10,060 nucleotides of DNA from Candidatus Thalassarchaeaceae archaeon (GTDB taxonomy: Archaea; Thermoplasmatota; Poseidoniia; Poseidoniales; Thalassarchaeaceae), in assembly GCA_030747885.1 (NCBI GenBank), contig JASLJW010000137.1, positions 1 to 10,060 of the forward strand. The letters are read 5' to 3'. A model generated the notes under the pieces. That model ran no database searches, had not been told where the DNA came from, and saw only the letters and a list, made by a program, of their open reading frames with translations. Made by a program: the position numbers and the translations under genes. Every line of letters begins with the position of its first letter. Position 1 is the first letter of the stretch. Positions 1-6,586 of the stretch are shown here, in pieces.

Positions 1-380
1 GTCATGATGCTACCCAAGATGATCAAAACATGGAGTGCAGTTCCAATGGCAGGGATGCCTATTAGATTTCCAAAGGCAAACCAAGGAGTTCCAACTTGTG
101 GAGTTACAATGTATGTTAGGACTGCAAGCACTACCATTGCACCAGCACTAGCGAATTGTAGATTCTGCACATTCTTGGCTGCTGGAAGGAATTTCATCTT
201 GGGAACAAGAGGACCCCCGAACAGACTTTCAACGAAAGAAGGAATGTTTACTTCTGGAATTGCATCCTTAGGGATCTCAACAGATGAGGTCATTTTCCCA
301 GCAGCATGTTTTCTGCTAGGTGCCCCTGAACGAACCGTCTTCCCATCGTAAAGGTGGGATGTATCGTTACCTACTGTCAT
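1..380 (-). CDS. Unrecognised membrane protein, N-terminal part only (runs off window)
   Basis: Reading the minus strand from the ATG at 380-378 gives 126 uninterrupted codons to the window edge, so only the N-terminus is visible. It begins MTVGNDTSHLYDGKT, followed by about 70 polar residues without a signal peptide, then a hydrophobic segment at about 76-93 (AGAMVVLAVLTYIV) and a second from about 106 onward (IGIPAIGTALHVLIILG). It looks like a multi-pass membrane protein with a cytoplasmic N-terminal tail. The start is firm: a perfect GAGGTGAT ribosome binding site lies 5 bases upstream, and the stop codon of the DUF58 gene overlaps that site, so the two genes are in one operon and probably translationally coupled. 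I do not recognise the family. By position it may be a membrane partner of the MoxR/DUF58/DUF4350 module. The rest of the gene lies beyond base 1. Confidence 0.75.
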   Translation of the reverse strand, partial: MTVGNDTSHLYDGKTVRSGAPSRKHAAGKMTSSVEIPKDAIPEVNIPSFVESLFGGPLVPKMKFLPAAKNVQNLQFASAGAMVVLAVLTYIVTPQVGTPWFAFGNLIGIPAIGTALHVLIILGSIM

Positions 381-385
381 GCAAA

Positions 386-393
386 ATCACCTC
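386..393 (-). promoter_or_regulatory. Strong Shine-Dalgarno overlapping the upstream stop codon
   Basis: The minus strand reads TGAGGTGATTTTGCATG here. GAGGTGAT is fully complementary to the archaeal 16S rRNA 3' end, and its first two bases are also the last two bases of the DUF58 stop codon TGA (394-392). The ATG follows after 5 bases. This decides the start of the gene at 380 and suggests that ribosomes terminating on the DUF58 gene reinitiate here. Confidence 0.8.
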
Positions 394-1708
394 AGAATCC
401 TCTGGCTCCTGCCAGTGCTGTAGATAGTAGCATATCAGGCTCCCAATCCATTACGTTGGCCCCAAGTCCTCGTAGTTCACTAATCAGGATATCACGTTCT
501 GTCTTGAGAACCTCATAACCGGTTCTATCGAGGCGCCTTGCATCGAATTCAAATTCAAGACTACTTGGTGAAAGAAGAGTTACATCGAAATCCCTAGCGC
601 GGAAATCTCGAACTGCATCGACAACTGTAGGGTCATCTTCCAATGGGCTGAGAATAATGATTGGACTTCCTTTGTTTATGTGTGGCATAATTCGATTTGT
701 GACTACTTTGAGTGGTGTATTTCCTCTAGCCATTGCTCCAGCAAGTTTCGTGAGTAGGATGTACAGCTGCTTTTTTCCTGTATCTCTATCCACACTAACA
801 ATCTCATCTCCATAAATTACCAATCCGACTGAATCTCTTCTTGAAAGGAAATATTGGGCTAAACTAGCTGCGGCTCTAGTGCTATAGACAAGGGAATTTC
901 TGCTAACAGGTCCAGTTTCTGAAACATTGCGACTGTCGATAATCAAGATAATATCACTCACTGCGTCTCTTTCAAAATCATTCACCATCATTTTTCCAGA
1001 ACGGGCATATGCTTTCCAGTTCACCTTTCTCATTGGATCCCCTGGGACATATTCCCTGAGGTTGTAGAAGTTTGAACCTTCTCCAGGTTGTCTAATATTC
1101 ACTGCTCCAGTGAAAATCTTTGGCACCTTGCTCTTTACGAATGCATCCTTGACGTCTTCCATTTTAGGGAACACAAGGAAGTCATCGTACAAGTGAATCT
1201 CCTTTTCTCTATGGAATAATCCGAAGGTATCCTGAACGCGAACTGCAACAGGGCCCACAGTGTAAAATCCTCGGAGAGGGCATTCTAGAGTATACTTTAG
1301 TTCAGTCTCTCTCCTACCTCCAAGCTCCATCAAAGCATAGTTCGCACCTTTCTTTACTCTCATTACTTCTGGAACACTATCTCGAACTTCTAGAATTCGA
1401 GATAGATTGGATAGATTCTGAATTCTTAGGGTGACATCGATATCGCTATCTTCGAAGACTCGGGCTTGAGAAAGTTGCCTCATGGCATTTAGATTCCTAA
1501 ATTCCGCTCCTTCATCGAATTCTTGATCTTCCATTCGTCTACCAGTTGCTGCTACATCTGCATGAGAAGTTCTGAATGCAGCATAAGTCAGGAATGAAAG
1601 GAAAACCACTGCTACGGTAACCAATTGTTGATTCCTTAGGACTAGTCCTAGCAAATATAGAGCCGCTGCCAACGATGCAAACATCGCTGACTTTCTACTC
1701 CATGCCAT
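392..1708 (-). CDS. DUF58 domain membrane protein with von Willebrand A-like C-terminus
   Basis: 438 residues. Two closely spaced hydrophobic segments at about 8-24 and 28-46 form an N-terminal membrane hairpin. A beta-rich region follows at about 85-205. The DUF58 signature is at about 207-248: GEGSNFYNLREYVPGD, then RKVNWKAYARSG, with the conserved Arg219-Glu-Tyr, Gly223-Asp224, Arg227, Asn230-Trp231-Lys232 and Arg236. The rest (about 250-438) has the alternating strands of a vWA fold, starting SDIILIIDSRN. The usual DxSxS metal-binding motif is degenerate: Asp258 and Ser259 are present, but the +2 and +4 positions are Arg and Val. DUF58 proteins are commonly encoded next to MoxR ATPases, as here, and are thought to act with them in assembly or activation of membrane or secreted complexes. 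The start at 1708 follows GAGAGGGG with 5 bases between; the gene begins 35 bases after the MoxR stop. Family call is secure, cellular target unknown. Confidence 0.92.
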   Translation of the reverse strand: MAWSRKSAMFASLAAALYLLGLVLRNQQLVTVAVVFLSFLTYAAFRTSHADVAATGRRMEDQEFDEGAEFRNLNAMRQLSQARVFEDSDIDVTLRIQNLSNLSRILEVRDSVPEVMRVKKGANYALMELGGRRETELKYTLECPLRGFYTVGPVAVRVQDTFGLFHREKEIHLYDDFLVFPKMEDVKDAFVKSKVPKIFTGAVNIRQPGEGSNFYNLREYVPGDPMRKVNWKAYARSGKMMVNDFERDAVSDIILIIDSRNVSETGPVSRNSLVYSTRAAASLAQYFLSRRDSVGLVIYGDEIVSVDRDTGKKQLYILLTKLAGAMARGNTPLKVVTNRIMPHINKGSPIIILSPLEDDPTVVDAVRDFRARDFDVTLLSPSSLEFEFDARRLDRTGYEVLKTERDILISELRGLGANVMDWEPDMLLSTALAGARGF

Positions 1709-1743
1709 TGGGACCCCTCTCTCGGTTAAACCTCAAACAAGAA

Positions 1744-2916
1744 TCAGACCGTTGGGACTGGAACCTGTCGGAGGATATCTGATACAACCTCTTGAGTTTC
1801 AAGTCCCTTAATCTGGTGTTCAGGCTTTAGAATCAATCTGTGTGAAACTGCAATTGGTGCAACTGCCTTCACTTCATCAGGTGTTACGAAGTCACGGCCA
1901 CGTAGTGCAGCAGCAGCTCTCGATGTCTTGAGGAGCGCTTGAGAACCACGAGGAGAAGAACCGACAAGAACTCGAGGGTCCTCTCTGGTTCTAGATACAA
2001 TCTCGACCATGTACATTCGAACTGCAGGATCGACATAGACATCTTCGCAGGCTTGTTGCATTGCAACAACTCTAGCCGGGTCAGTGATTACATCAACATC
2101 TACTGCATCCTTCTTTCGAGCGATACGTCTTGCTAGAATCTCATCTTCATCTGCTCGGTCTGGGTAACCTACGCTCATCTTGAACATGAAACGATCAAGT
2201 TGTGCTTCAGGTAGAGGGTATGTTCCTTCCTGCTCTACAGGGTTCTGAGTTGCCATAGTTAGGAACGGTGCAGGCAATTTGTGAGTCACTGTACCGATGG
2301 TAACTTGCTTCTCCTGCATTGCTTCTAACAATGCTGCTTGTGTCTTTGGAGGGGCACGGTTAATCTCGTCAGAAAGAAGGAGATTGCAGAAAATTGGTCC
2401 TGGCTTGAATGTAAATTCTCCTTTCTTAGCATCATAGATGTTGGTTCCAGTGATATCTGCTGGCAGAAGGTCAGGAGTAAACTGAACACGCTTGAAATCA
2501 CAACCTAGTGCATCTGCGAATGTATTGGTCATCAGAGTCTTTGCTAAACCAGGATAATCTTCGAACAGTAGGTTACCGTTGGAAAGAATGTTAATCATCA
2601 CGTTATCAATAACGTGTGCCTTACCAATAATCACCTTCTGTACTTCAGCAGAGATTGCTTGCGAAATTTGTCCTACTGCAGCAAGACGTTCGCGAACTTC
2701 TGGACTGCTTTGGTGCCGAGGAGCGGCTGGAGCAGGAGCAGCAGGTGCTGCAGGTGCTGCAGGAGCTGCTGGCGCAGGAGCAGGTGCAGGCGCAGGTGCC
2801 ATTGGCACAGGTGCTGCAGGGGCTGCTGGGGCGGGTGGAGGCGCAGGTGCGCCAGGTGCATTCGGGGGGGGAGGTGGGGCTGCCATGTTCTGTTCACTAT
2901 CCTTTGGGGTTTTCAC
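1744..2916 (-). CDS. MoxR-family AAA+ ATPase with Ala/Pro-rich N-terminal tail
   Basis: AAA+ chaperone-like ATPase of the MoxR family. Residues are numbered from the longest possible start, GTG at 2928. Residues 16-70 are a disordered Ala/Pro tail. The ATPase domain follows: P-loop EDYPGLAKT (123-131), where the first glycine is Asp as in many archaeal MoxR proteins; conserved TPDLLPADITG (151-161); Walker B LLLSDEIN (183-190); sensor 1 MATQNPVEQEGTYPLPEAQ (225-243) with arginine finger candidate near LDRF (244-247); and sensor 2 VGSSPRGSQALL (322-333) leading into the helical lid. I prefer the GTG at 2916: it overlaps the upstream TGA as GTGA and has AGGTG nine bases upstream, while the GTG at 2928 has no ribosome binding site. 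An ATG at 2886 is a further option. All starts are in frame. Partners are probably the DUF58 and DUF4350-like neighbours; the substrate is unknown. Confidence 0.92.
   Translation of the reverse strand: MKTPKDSEQNMAAPPPPPNAPGAPAPPPAPAAPAAPVPMAPAPAPAPAPAAPAAPAAPAAPAPAAPRHQSSPEVRERLAAVGQISQAISAEVQKVIIGKAHVIDNVMINILSNGNLLFEDYPGLAKTLMTNTFADALGCDFKRVQFTPDLLPADITGTNIYDAKKGEFTFKPGPIFCNLLLSDEINRAPPKTQAALLEAMQEKQVTIGTVTHKLPAPFLTMATQNPVEQEGTYPLPEAQLDRFMFKMSVGYPDRADEDEILARRIARKKDAVDVDVITDPARVVAMQQACEDVYVDPAVRMYMVEIVSRTREDPRVLVGSSPRGSQALLKTSRAAAALRGRDFVTPDEVKAVAPIAVSHRLILKPEHQIKGLETQEVVSDILRQVPVPTV
2719..2883 (-). repeat. Low-complexity GC-rich tract encoding Ala/Pro repeats
   Basis: About 165 bases inside the MoxR gene coding for roughly 55 residues that are nearly all Ala and Pro (repeating AP, AAP and APAP units). 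On the plus strand it shows as repeated gctgcaggtgctgcagg and gcaggcgcaggtgc units. It contains an unbroken run of eight G (plus strand, 2864-2871). The bias makes long false reading frames in other frames here. In the protein it is likely an extended, stiff linker before the ATPase domain. Confidence 0.85.
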
Positions 2917-4517
2917 TTCTTCCCCCACCTGCGGATGCTCGTGAGTAGCTCACGAAGCTCCTGGGGGGAATATGTACGTGTGGTACTGTAAGCCAGTTCC
3001 ACGAGTCTAGGGTCACCAATCATCTGTTGAACCTCTGCTGGGGTCTTGAGTGCCATTTGGTCGCGAGTAAGGTCATAGAAAACTCTCACTTTTGCAAAGA
3101 GAGCTTTCTGAACTCTCTGTCTGTATTCATTCGAGTCTAATTTGGTCGGTCTTTCTCTAAATCGAGTGAGATCAAAAACATGTCTCCAATTTGCTTTTTC
3201 TGGAACTACCATGATTGATACTAACAGAAGAAGTCCTAGATTTAGAATAATCAACCACTTTAGGAAATCATCTGATGTAAGTAGGACAATTGTGCTAATT
3301 GTTTCAATGAATGGCTGGGACGCTACTCCTGTAACGTGTCGACTTTCGTCAAAGACGATGTTGAAGTTGTCTCTTTGAGTAGTAACTGAGTTTGCAAGTT
3401 CGTTGTTATCCAATTCCATCATGTCCCAAATGAGGGCATGGAAGTATGCATGATTTCCTTGCCAGAAATCACCACCAGTCAATTCATTCTGCCAACATGT
3501 CTGTCCAGTACATTCATCGGACAATCCGGCTTCCTTGGCTCTTGCTAATGTCCAATATTGGTTCGCAAATACTTCATCATCAGCAACAAATACAATACTT
3601 CCAGTAACGCTCAATTCTCCGATTCCAGATTCAACATCTCCTCCAGCACCTCGAAGAAGATCTGAGGTGATTATTCCAGGATAGTCGATTCGAACGGTCA
3701 ATGCAATATCGCCAGGTGCGTCATTTTGAACAGTTCCTTCTTTCCCGTCACCTGCAATGTCGATGAATGCTGCTTTGGATGCATAAGATAGAACATTCAC
3801 ATCACGTTCAACATAATCTGAGGATGCAGGGTCATCGGTTTCAAGCGCGCCTACCTTGATCCCAGTAGGTTGACGGAACATCATTGGGACGCGACATGAA
3901 TCAAGAATACGATTTTCAATCATTTGATTCGTGCAACCTGTACTTTTCTCACTATCTTGCATCTCTGAATCATCCTTATTGATACTATGAAGTCCCCAAA
4001 CATTGGTTGGATGCATGAATTCATCCCCATCCTCGTTTACGACTCCATACATATGCTGACTATCATATAGAGGCGCATCGTAGTAAGTTAGTCCAAACAT
4101 TCCAGCAAGTGTGTTGGCGTTGGAATTATCAGCTGCAACTACAACCTTTCCGCCTTCCTGAGTGACGAAATCAAAAATTGCTTGCGCTTCTGTTTCATCA
4201 ATCGGCTTCTCAGGACCAACCACTAGAAGCATGGTGAGATGAGGCTTCTTCCAATCGTTAACTAACATTGGAGTTGAGATAGTGTTGGCAATGTGGTAAC
4301 CTTGTCCTTGCACATCATCGATCCCTCCTCCAATTGGGCCAAGTGTGGTACGTGCATCGGAGAGTTGTGAAGCATCGGATGAATCTTCATATGCGCTATA
4401 GGACGTTTCCTTTCCTGCAGCAAAAGCCATTGGAAGAAATAGTACCATCAGTAATGTGGTAATCAATGCAATAGCTATGATTGTGTTGAAGCGACTCTCC
4501 TCTTCTCCAACAGCCAT
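2913..4517 (-). CDS. DUF4350-like membrane protein of the MoxR/DUF58 module
   Basis: 534 residues. An N-terminal membrane segment or uncleaved signal at 11-34 (IIAIALITTLLMVLFLPMAFA) leads into an extracytoplasmic domain of almost 400 residues. A second membrane segment lies at about 418-437 (WLIILNLGLLLLVSIMVV), and a basic cytoplasmic tail of about 95 residues ends the protein. The early part (about 93-145) resembles the glutamine-amidotransferase-like fold of DUF4350: TMLLVVGPEKPI, a helix, then GGKVVVAAD and NTLAGMFGL. Just before the second membrane segment is IVFDESRHVTG (387-397), resembling the V-D-E-x-x-H/R motif of that family. The segment between is long and holds four cysteines (195, 208, 336, 341) that could form disulfides outside the cell. 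The ATG at 4517 has GAGGAATTGAG directly upstream. The stop overlaps the MoxR start. DUF4350 is assigned from layout, motif and neighbours, so it is less certain than MoxR or DUF58. Confidence 0.75.
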   Translation of the reverse strand: MAVGEEESRFNTIIAIALITTLLMVLFLPMAFAAGKETSYSAYEDSSDASQLSDARTTLGPIGGGIDDVQGQGYHIANTISTPMLVNDWKKPHLTMLLVVGPEKPIDETEAQAIFDFVTQEGGKVVVAADNSNANTLAGMFGLTYYDAPLYDSQHMYGVVNEDGDEFMHPTNVWGLHSINKDDSEMQDSEKSTGCTNQMIENRILDSCRVPMMFRQPTGIKVGALETDDPASSDYVERDVNVLSYASKAAFIDIAGDGKEGTVQNDAPGDIALTVRIDYPGIITSDLLRGAGGDVESGIGELSVTGSIVFVADDEVFANQYWTLARAKEAGLSDECTGQTCWQNELTGGDFWQGNHAYFHALIWDMMELDNNELANSVTTQRDNFNIVFDESRHVTGVASQPFIETISTIVLLTSDDFLKWLIILNLGLLLLVSIMVVPEKANWRHVFDLTRFRERPTKLDSNEYRQRVQKALFAKVRVFYDLTRDQMALKTPAEVQQMIGDPRLVELAYSTTRTYSPQELRELLTSIRRWGKK

Positions 4518-4578
4518 CTCAATTCCTCAATACTTGGCTACCTTCTCGGTACGCCTGTTTCTTCCAACCCTGTGCCAC

Positions 4579-4588
4579 GCATATATGT
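4579..4588 (-). promoter_or_regulatory. Candidate archaeal TATA box for the DUF4350/MoxR/DUF58 unit
   Basis: The minus strand reads ACATATATGC in the only sizeable internal gap of the window. Its centre lies about 66 bases before the ATG at 4517. With the usual TATA-to-start distance of about 25 bases, transcription would begin near 4558, leaving a leader of about 40 bases. It matches the archaeal TTTAWATA consensus only in part, and the purine-rich BRE upstream is weak. Confidence 0.45.
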
Positions 4589-4623
4589 TGTCCAATACCG
4601 AGTAGGTTGGAATCAACAGACTG

Positions 4624-4640
4624 GTCCCTAAAAAAGGGGT
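4624..4640 (-). terminator. Candidate T-tract terminator after the surface-protein gene
   Basis: Directly after the TGA at 4649-4647 the minus strand reads TGGAAAACCCCTTTTTTAGGG. Six consecutive T (4635-4630) suit archaeal intrinsic termination, which depends on T-runs. The CCCT and AGGG flanks could also pair as a short weak hairpin. It separates the Mo-hydroxylase unit from the MoxR unit. Confidence 0.5.
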
Positions 4641-4646
4641 TTTCCA

Positions 4647-5606
4647 TCATTCTCTAGAAGTGACGAAAAAGGCAAGGAATAGCACTGCTACAATAGCCGG
4701 TATTCCAACTGTAGGAAGGTTTTGTTCAGTCACGATTGGTTCGTTAATTGGTCCACCATTATCAGATTCATCAGGAGGTGGAGCAACATTTTCTAGGACA
4801 CTAATTCGGAATGACTCTTCGGCCCAAACAATATCATTTCCTTCACCTGAACCTCCTGAAGAAATTCGGAGTTCTACATCACAATTTCTAGATGGATGAG
4901 TTGGTGAAATTTGGACAATAACATGGACTGTGGCTGAGTCTGTAGATGATTTGATTTGAGGTTTCATGATTTTGGATAATTCAGAATCTTCTGCAATACT
5001 AACAGTCATCAAAGGGCAATCATCGGATACTTCTGCGTGGCCAATCTGATCATCTAGGTTTCCATGATTTGTTATTTCAACTGAGAATCGTGTTTCTATA
5101 TCGGGATTGTATTCGAGAGTCTGTGCACTTTCACCGATTTTCAGATCATGAATTCTTGGCATTCTAGCCGTGCCTGTATCATCCTTCCAATCATTGGTGG
5201 CTGAAACATCTATGCCCCCGATTTTTATTAGGGTGGCAAGAGCTCGAAAATCCTCTTGACTTCCCCCAGGTGAACCTGATTGGAAGAGGTTTATTTTCCC
5301 AATTTTGAAACTATCACTTTTGTTTGAACCACTTCCAACATTTACGATGAAAGGGTCTTCTCCTAGTAATTCAGCCCCAAATGGAGTGTCAACTGTGATT
5401 TCTACTTCGATTTCAACAAGGTATGAATTCGAAATATAGAATTCAACTTCAAATTCACCTTCGTTGGATGTGGGAATTAAGTAAACATAGTCGTCATCTT
5501 CATCAAAATCGAATGACCATCCTCCAATGCCTGGTACTTGGGCAGAAATTGAAACTAGCGATAAGCACAATGAAAGAAGGACAAATAATGGTGGTATTTT
5601 TCGCAT
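4647..5606 (-). CDS. Secreted beta-rich surface protein with C-terminal membrane anchor
   Basis: 319 residues from the ATG at 5606 (a TTG at 5609 would add one). A clear signal peptide occupies residues 1 to about 22 (basic RK, then PPLFVLLSLCLSLVSISAQ). The mature part is acidic and strand-rich, with FDFDEDDDYVYLIPTSNEG near its start. It looks like two Ig-like or CARDB-like sandwich domains at about 30-140 and 150-272; the second has YNPDIETRFSVEITNHGN, the phrasing of such domains. Cys197 and Cys242 could form a disulfide. A Pro/Asp/Glu/Asn-rich spacer (about 273-297) precedes a hydrophobic segment (about 299-315, VGIPAIVAVLFLAFFV), and the chain ends SRE, so the domains would be held on the outer face of the membrane. 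The start shares one base with the FAD-subunit stop (TGATG), with GGGTGGGAT as ribosome binding site. No enzyme motif is visible; ligand binding or adhesion is a guess. Confidence 0.8.
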   Translation of the reverse strand: MRKIPPLFVLLSLCLSLVSISAQVPGIGGWSFDFDEDDDYVYLIPTSNEGEFEVEFYISNSYLVEIEVEITVDTPFGAELLGEDPFIVNVGSGSNKSDSFKIGKINLFQSGSPGGSQEDFRALATLIKIGGIDVSATNDWKDDTGTARMPRIHDLKIGESAQTLEYNPDIETRFSVEITNHGNLDDQIGHAEVSDDCPLMTVSIAEDSELSKIMKPQIKSSTDSATVHVIVQISPTHPSRNCDVELRISSGGSGEGNDIVWAEESFRISVLENVAPPPDESDNGGPINEPIVTEQNLPTVGIPAIVAVLFLAFFVTSRE

Positions 5607-6586
5607 CAAATCCCACCCAATAATCCATTCAGTGCTCGCTTAGTCAATACTCTGAGCATTTTGCGCCTATATGCTGGGGGGAAGTATGTGTTGTTAACTG
5701 GTTTCACTGCCTTTCTAATCTGTTCTGCTAGTTTTTTTGCACTTTCTTTTCCATCCCATTCATTCAATACTTCCGCCACTTGTTCTGAATGAAGTCGAGG
5801 AATTGATTCGCATGCTGTAGTAGCGATATTGAGTTCCTCCACCCTTCCTTCATTACACTTCCAAGATGCAGCAACACCTGCTTCTGGGAAGTCCCAAGAT
5901 TCTCTTAGTCTAAGTTTCTGATAATCTCCCACAAGTTGATCCGATTCAATTGGAAGGGTAATGTGTGTGACAAATTCTCCGTTTTCAAGAACATTTCTTT
6001 TCATGCCATCAAGCGCAAAGAATTCATCGAGATTCATGGATCTCTGACCATCAGGCCCTGCAAGATGAATCATTGCTCCCAATACCATGAAACAGGGAGC
6101 AAGATCTCCTTGATATGTTGCAACGCAAAGTGTATTCTGATTTGGGATCACTCTACAGTCTGCATTTGTATCACAGTCACATTTGTGGCACCAATCGATT
6201 GAACGCCTCCAATCTTCAGTTTGATTGAACCAGAAGCATCTAGTATCGAGGCAAATGTTTCCACCAACAGTGCCGGATCTACGTATTAGAGTGCTAGCGA
6301 TACTTGAAGCACCTTTCTGAATTAGGGAATGAACAGGCCCATTTTCTAGTTCGTGAAGAGTAACCATTGCACCAATATGGTGTGATTCTAGTCTTTTCAT
6401 TTCTCCAATATTTGCCAATGAAATTACATGATTTTTTGTATTTATGTGCCACTTGTAATTGGGCAAGAGGTCTGTACCCCCGGAGACCCAATCGAATTCT
6501 TCACCCTTTGAATTTAGTTTGGAAGCAATGTTGACCGCATCTTGAATTGAATTTGGCCGATGTAATTTGAATGGAGGAGTCTTCAT
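5606..6586 (-). CDS. hcrB: FAD subunit of an HcrABC-type molybdenum hydroxylase, with [4Fe-4S] loop
   Basis: 326 residues, a normal length for the beta subunit of 4-hydroxybenzoyl-CoA reductase. FAD-binding motifs of the CO dehydrogenase flavoprotein fold are present: VSGGTDLLP (34-42) and SGTVGGNICLDTR (104-116). After the second comes an insertion of about 40 residues, starting CFWFNQTEDWRRS and rich in cysteine: C112, C117, C133, C136, C138, C144, C154, C165. The C117, C133, C144 and C154 pattern, with the FNQ and WRRS phrases, corresponds to the loop that holds an extra [4Fe-4S] cluster in 4-hydroxybenzoyl-CoA reductase and is lacking in xanthine dehydrogenase and CoxM. The C-terminal domain continues from about 215 (LVGDYQKLRLRESWDFPEAGVAAS). 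It should pass electrons between FAD and the [2Fe-2S] subunit in the cytoplasm. The ATG at 6586 overlaps the large-subunit stop as ATGA. Family is firm; the symbol is by resemblance and the true substrate is unknown. Confidence 0.88.
   Translation of the reverse strand: MKTPPFKLHRPNSIQDAVNIASKLNSKGEEFDWVSGGTDLLPNYKWHINTKNHVISLANIGEMKRLESHHIGAMVTLHELENGPVHSLIQKGASSIASTLIRRSGTVGGNICLDTRCFWFNQTEDWRRSIDWCHKCDCDTNADCRVIPNQNTLCVATYQGDLAPCFMVLGAMIHLAGPDGQRSMNLDEFFALDGMKRNVLENGEFVTHITLPIESDQLVGDYQKLRLRESWDFPEAGVAASWKCNEGRVEELNIATTACESIPRLHSEQVAEVLNEWDGKESAKKLAEQIRKAVKPVNNTYFPPAYRRKMLRVLTKRALNGLLGGI

Noticed and set aside
4..351. Plus-strand open frame of 115 codons
   Set aside because: It lies opposite the minus-strand membrane protein, which has a perfect ribosome binding site and operon context; the plus-strand product shows no domain and has no ribosome binding site in view.
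2579..2991. Several overlapping open frames, including Gly/Ala-rich and Arg/Cys-rich products
   Set aside because: They are produced by the GC-rich Ala/Pro repeat of the MoxR gene read in other frames.
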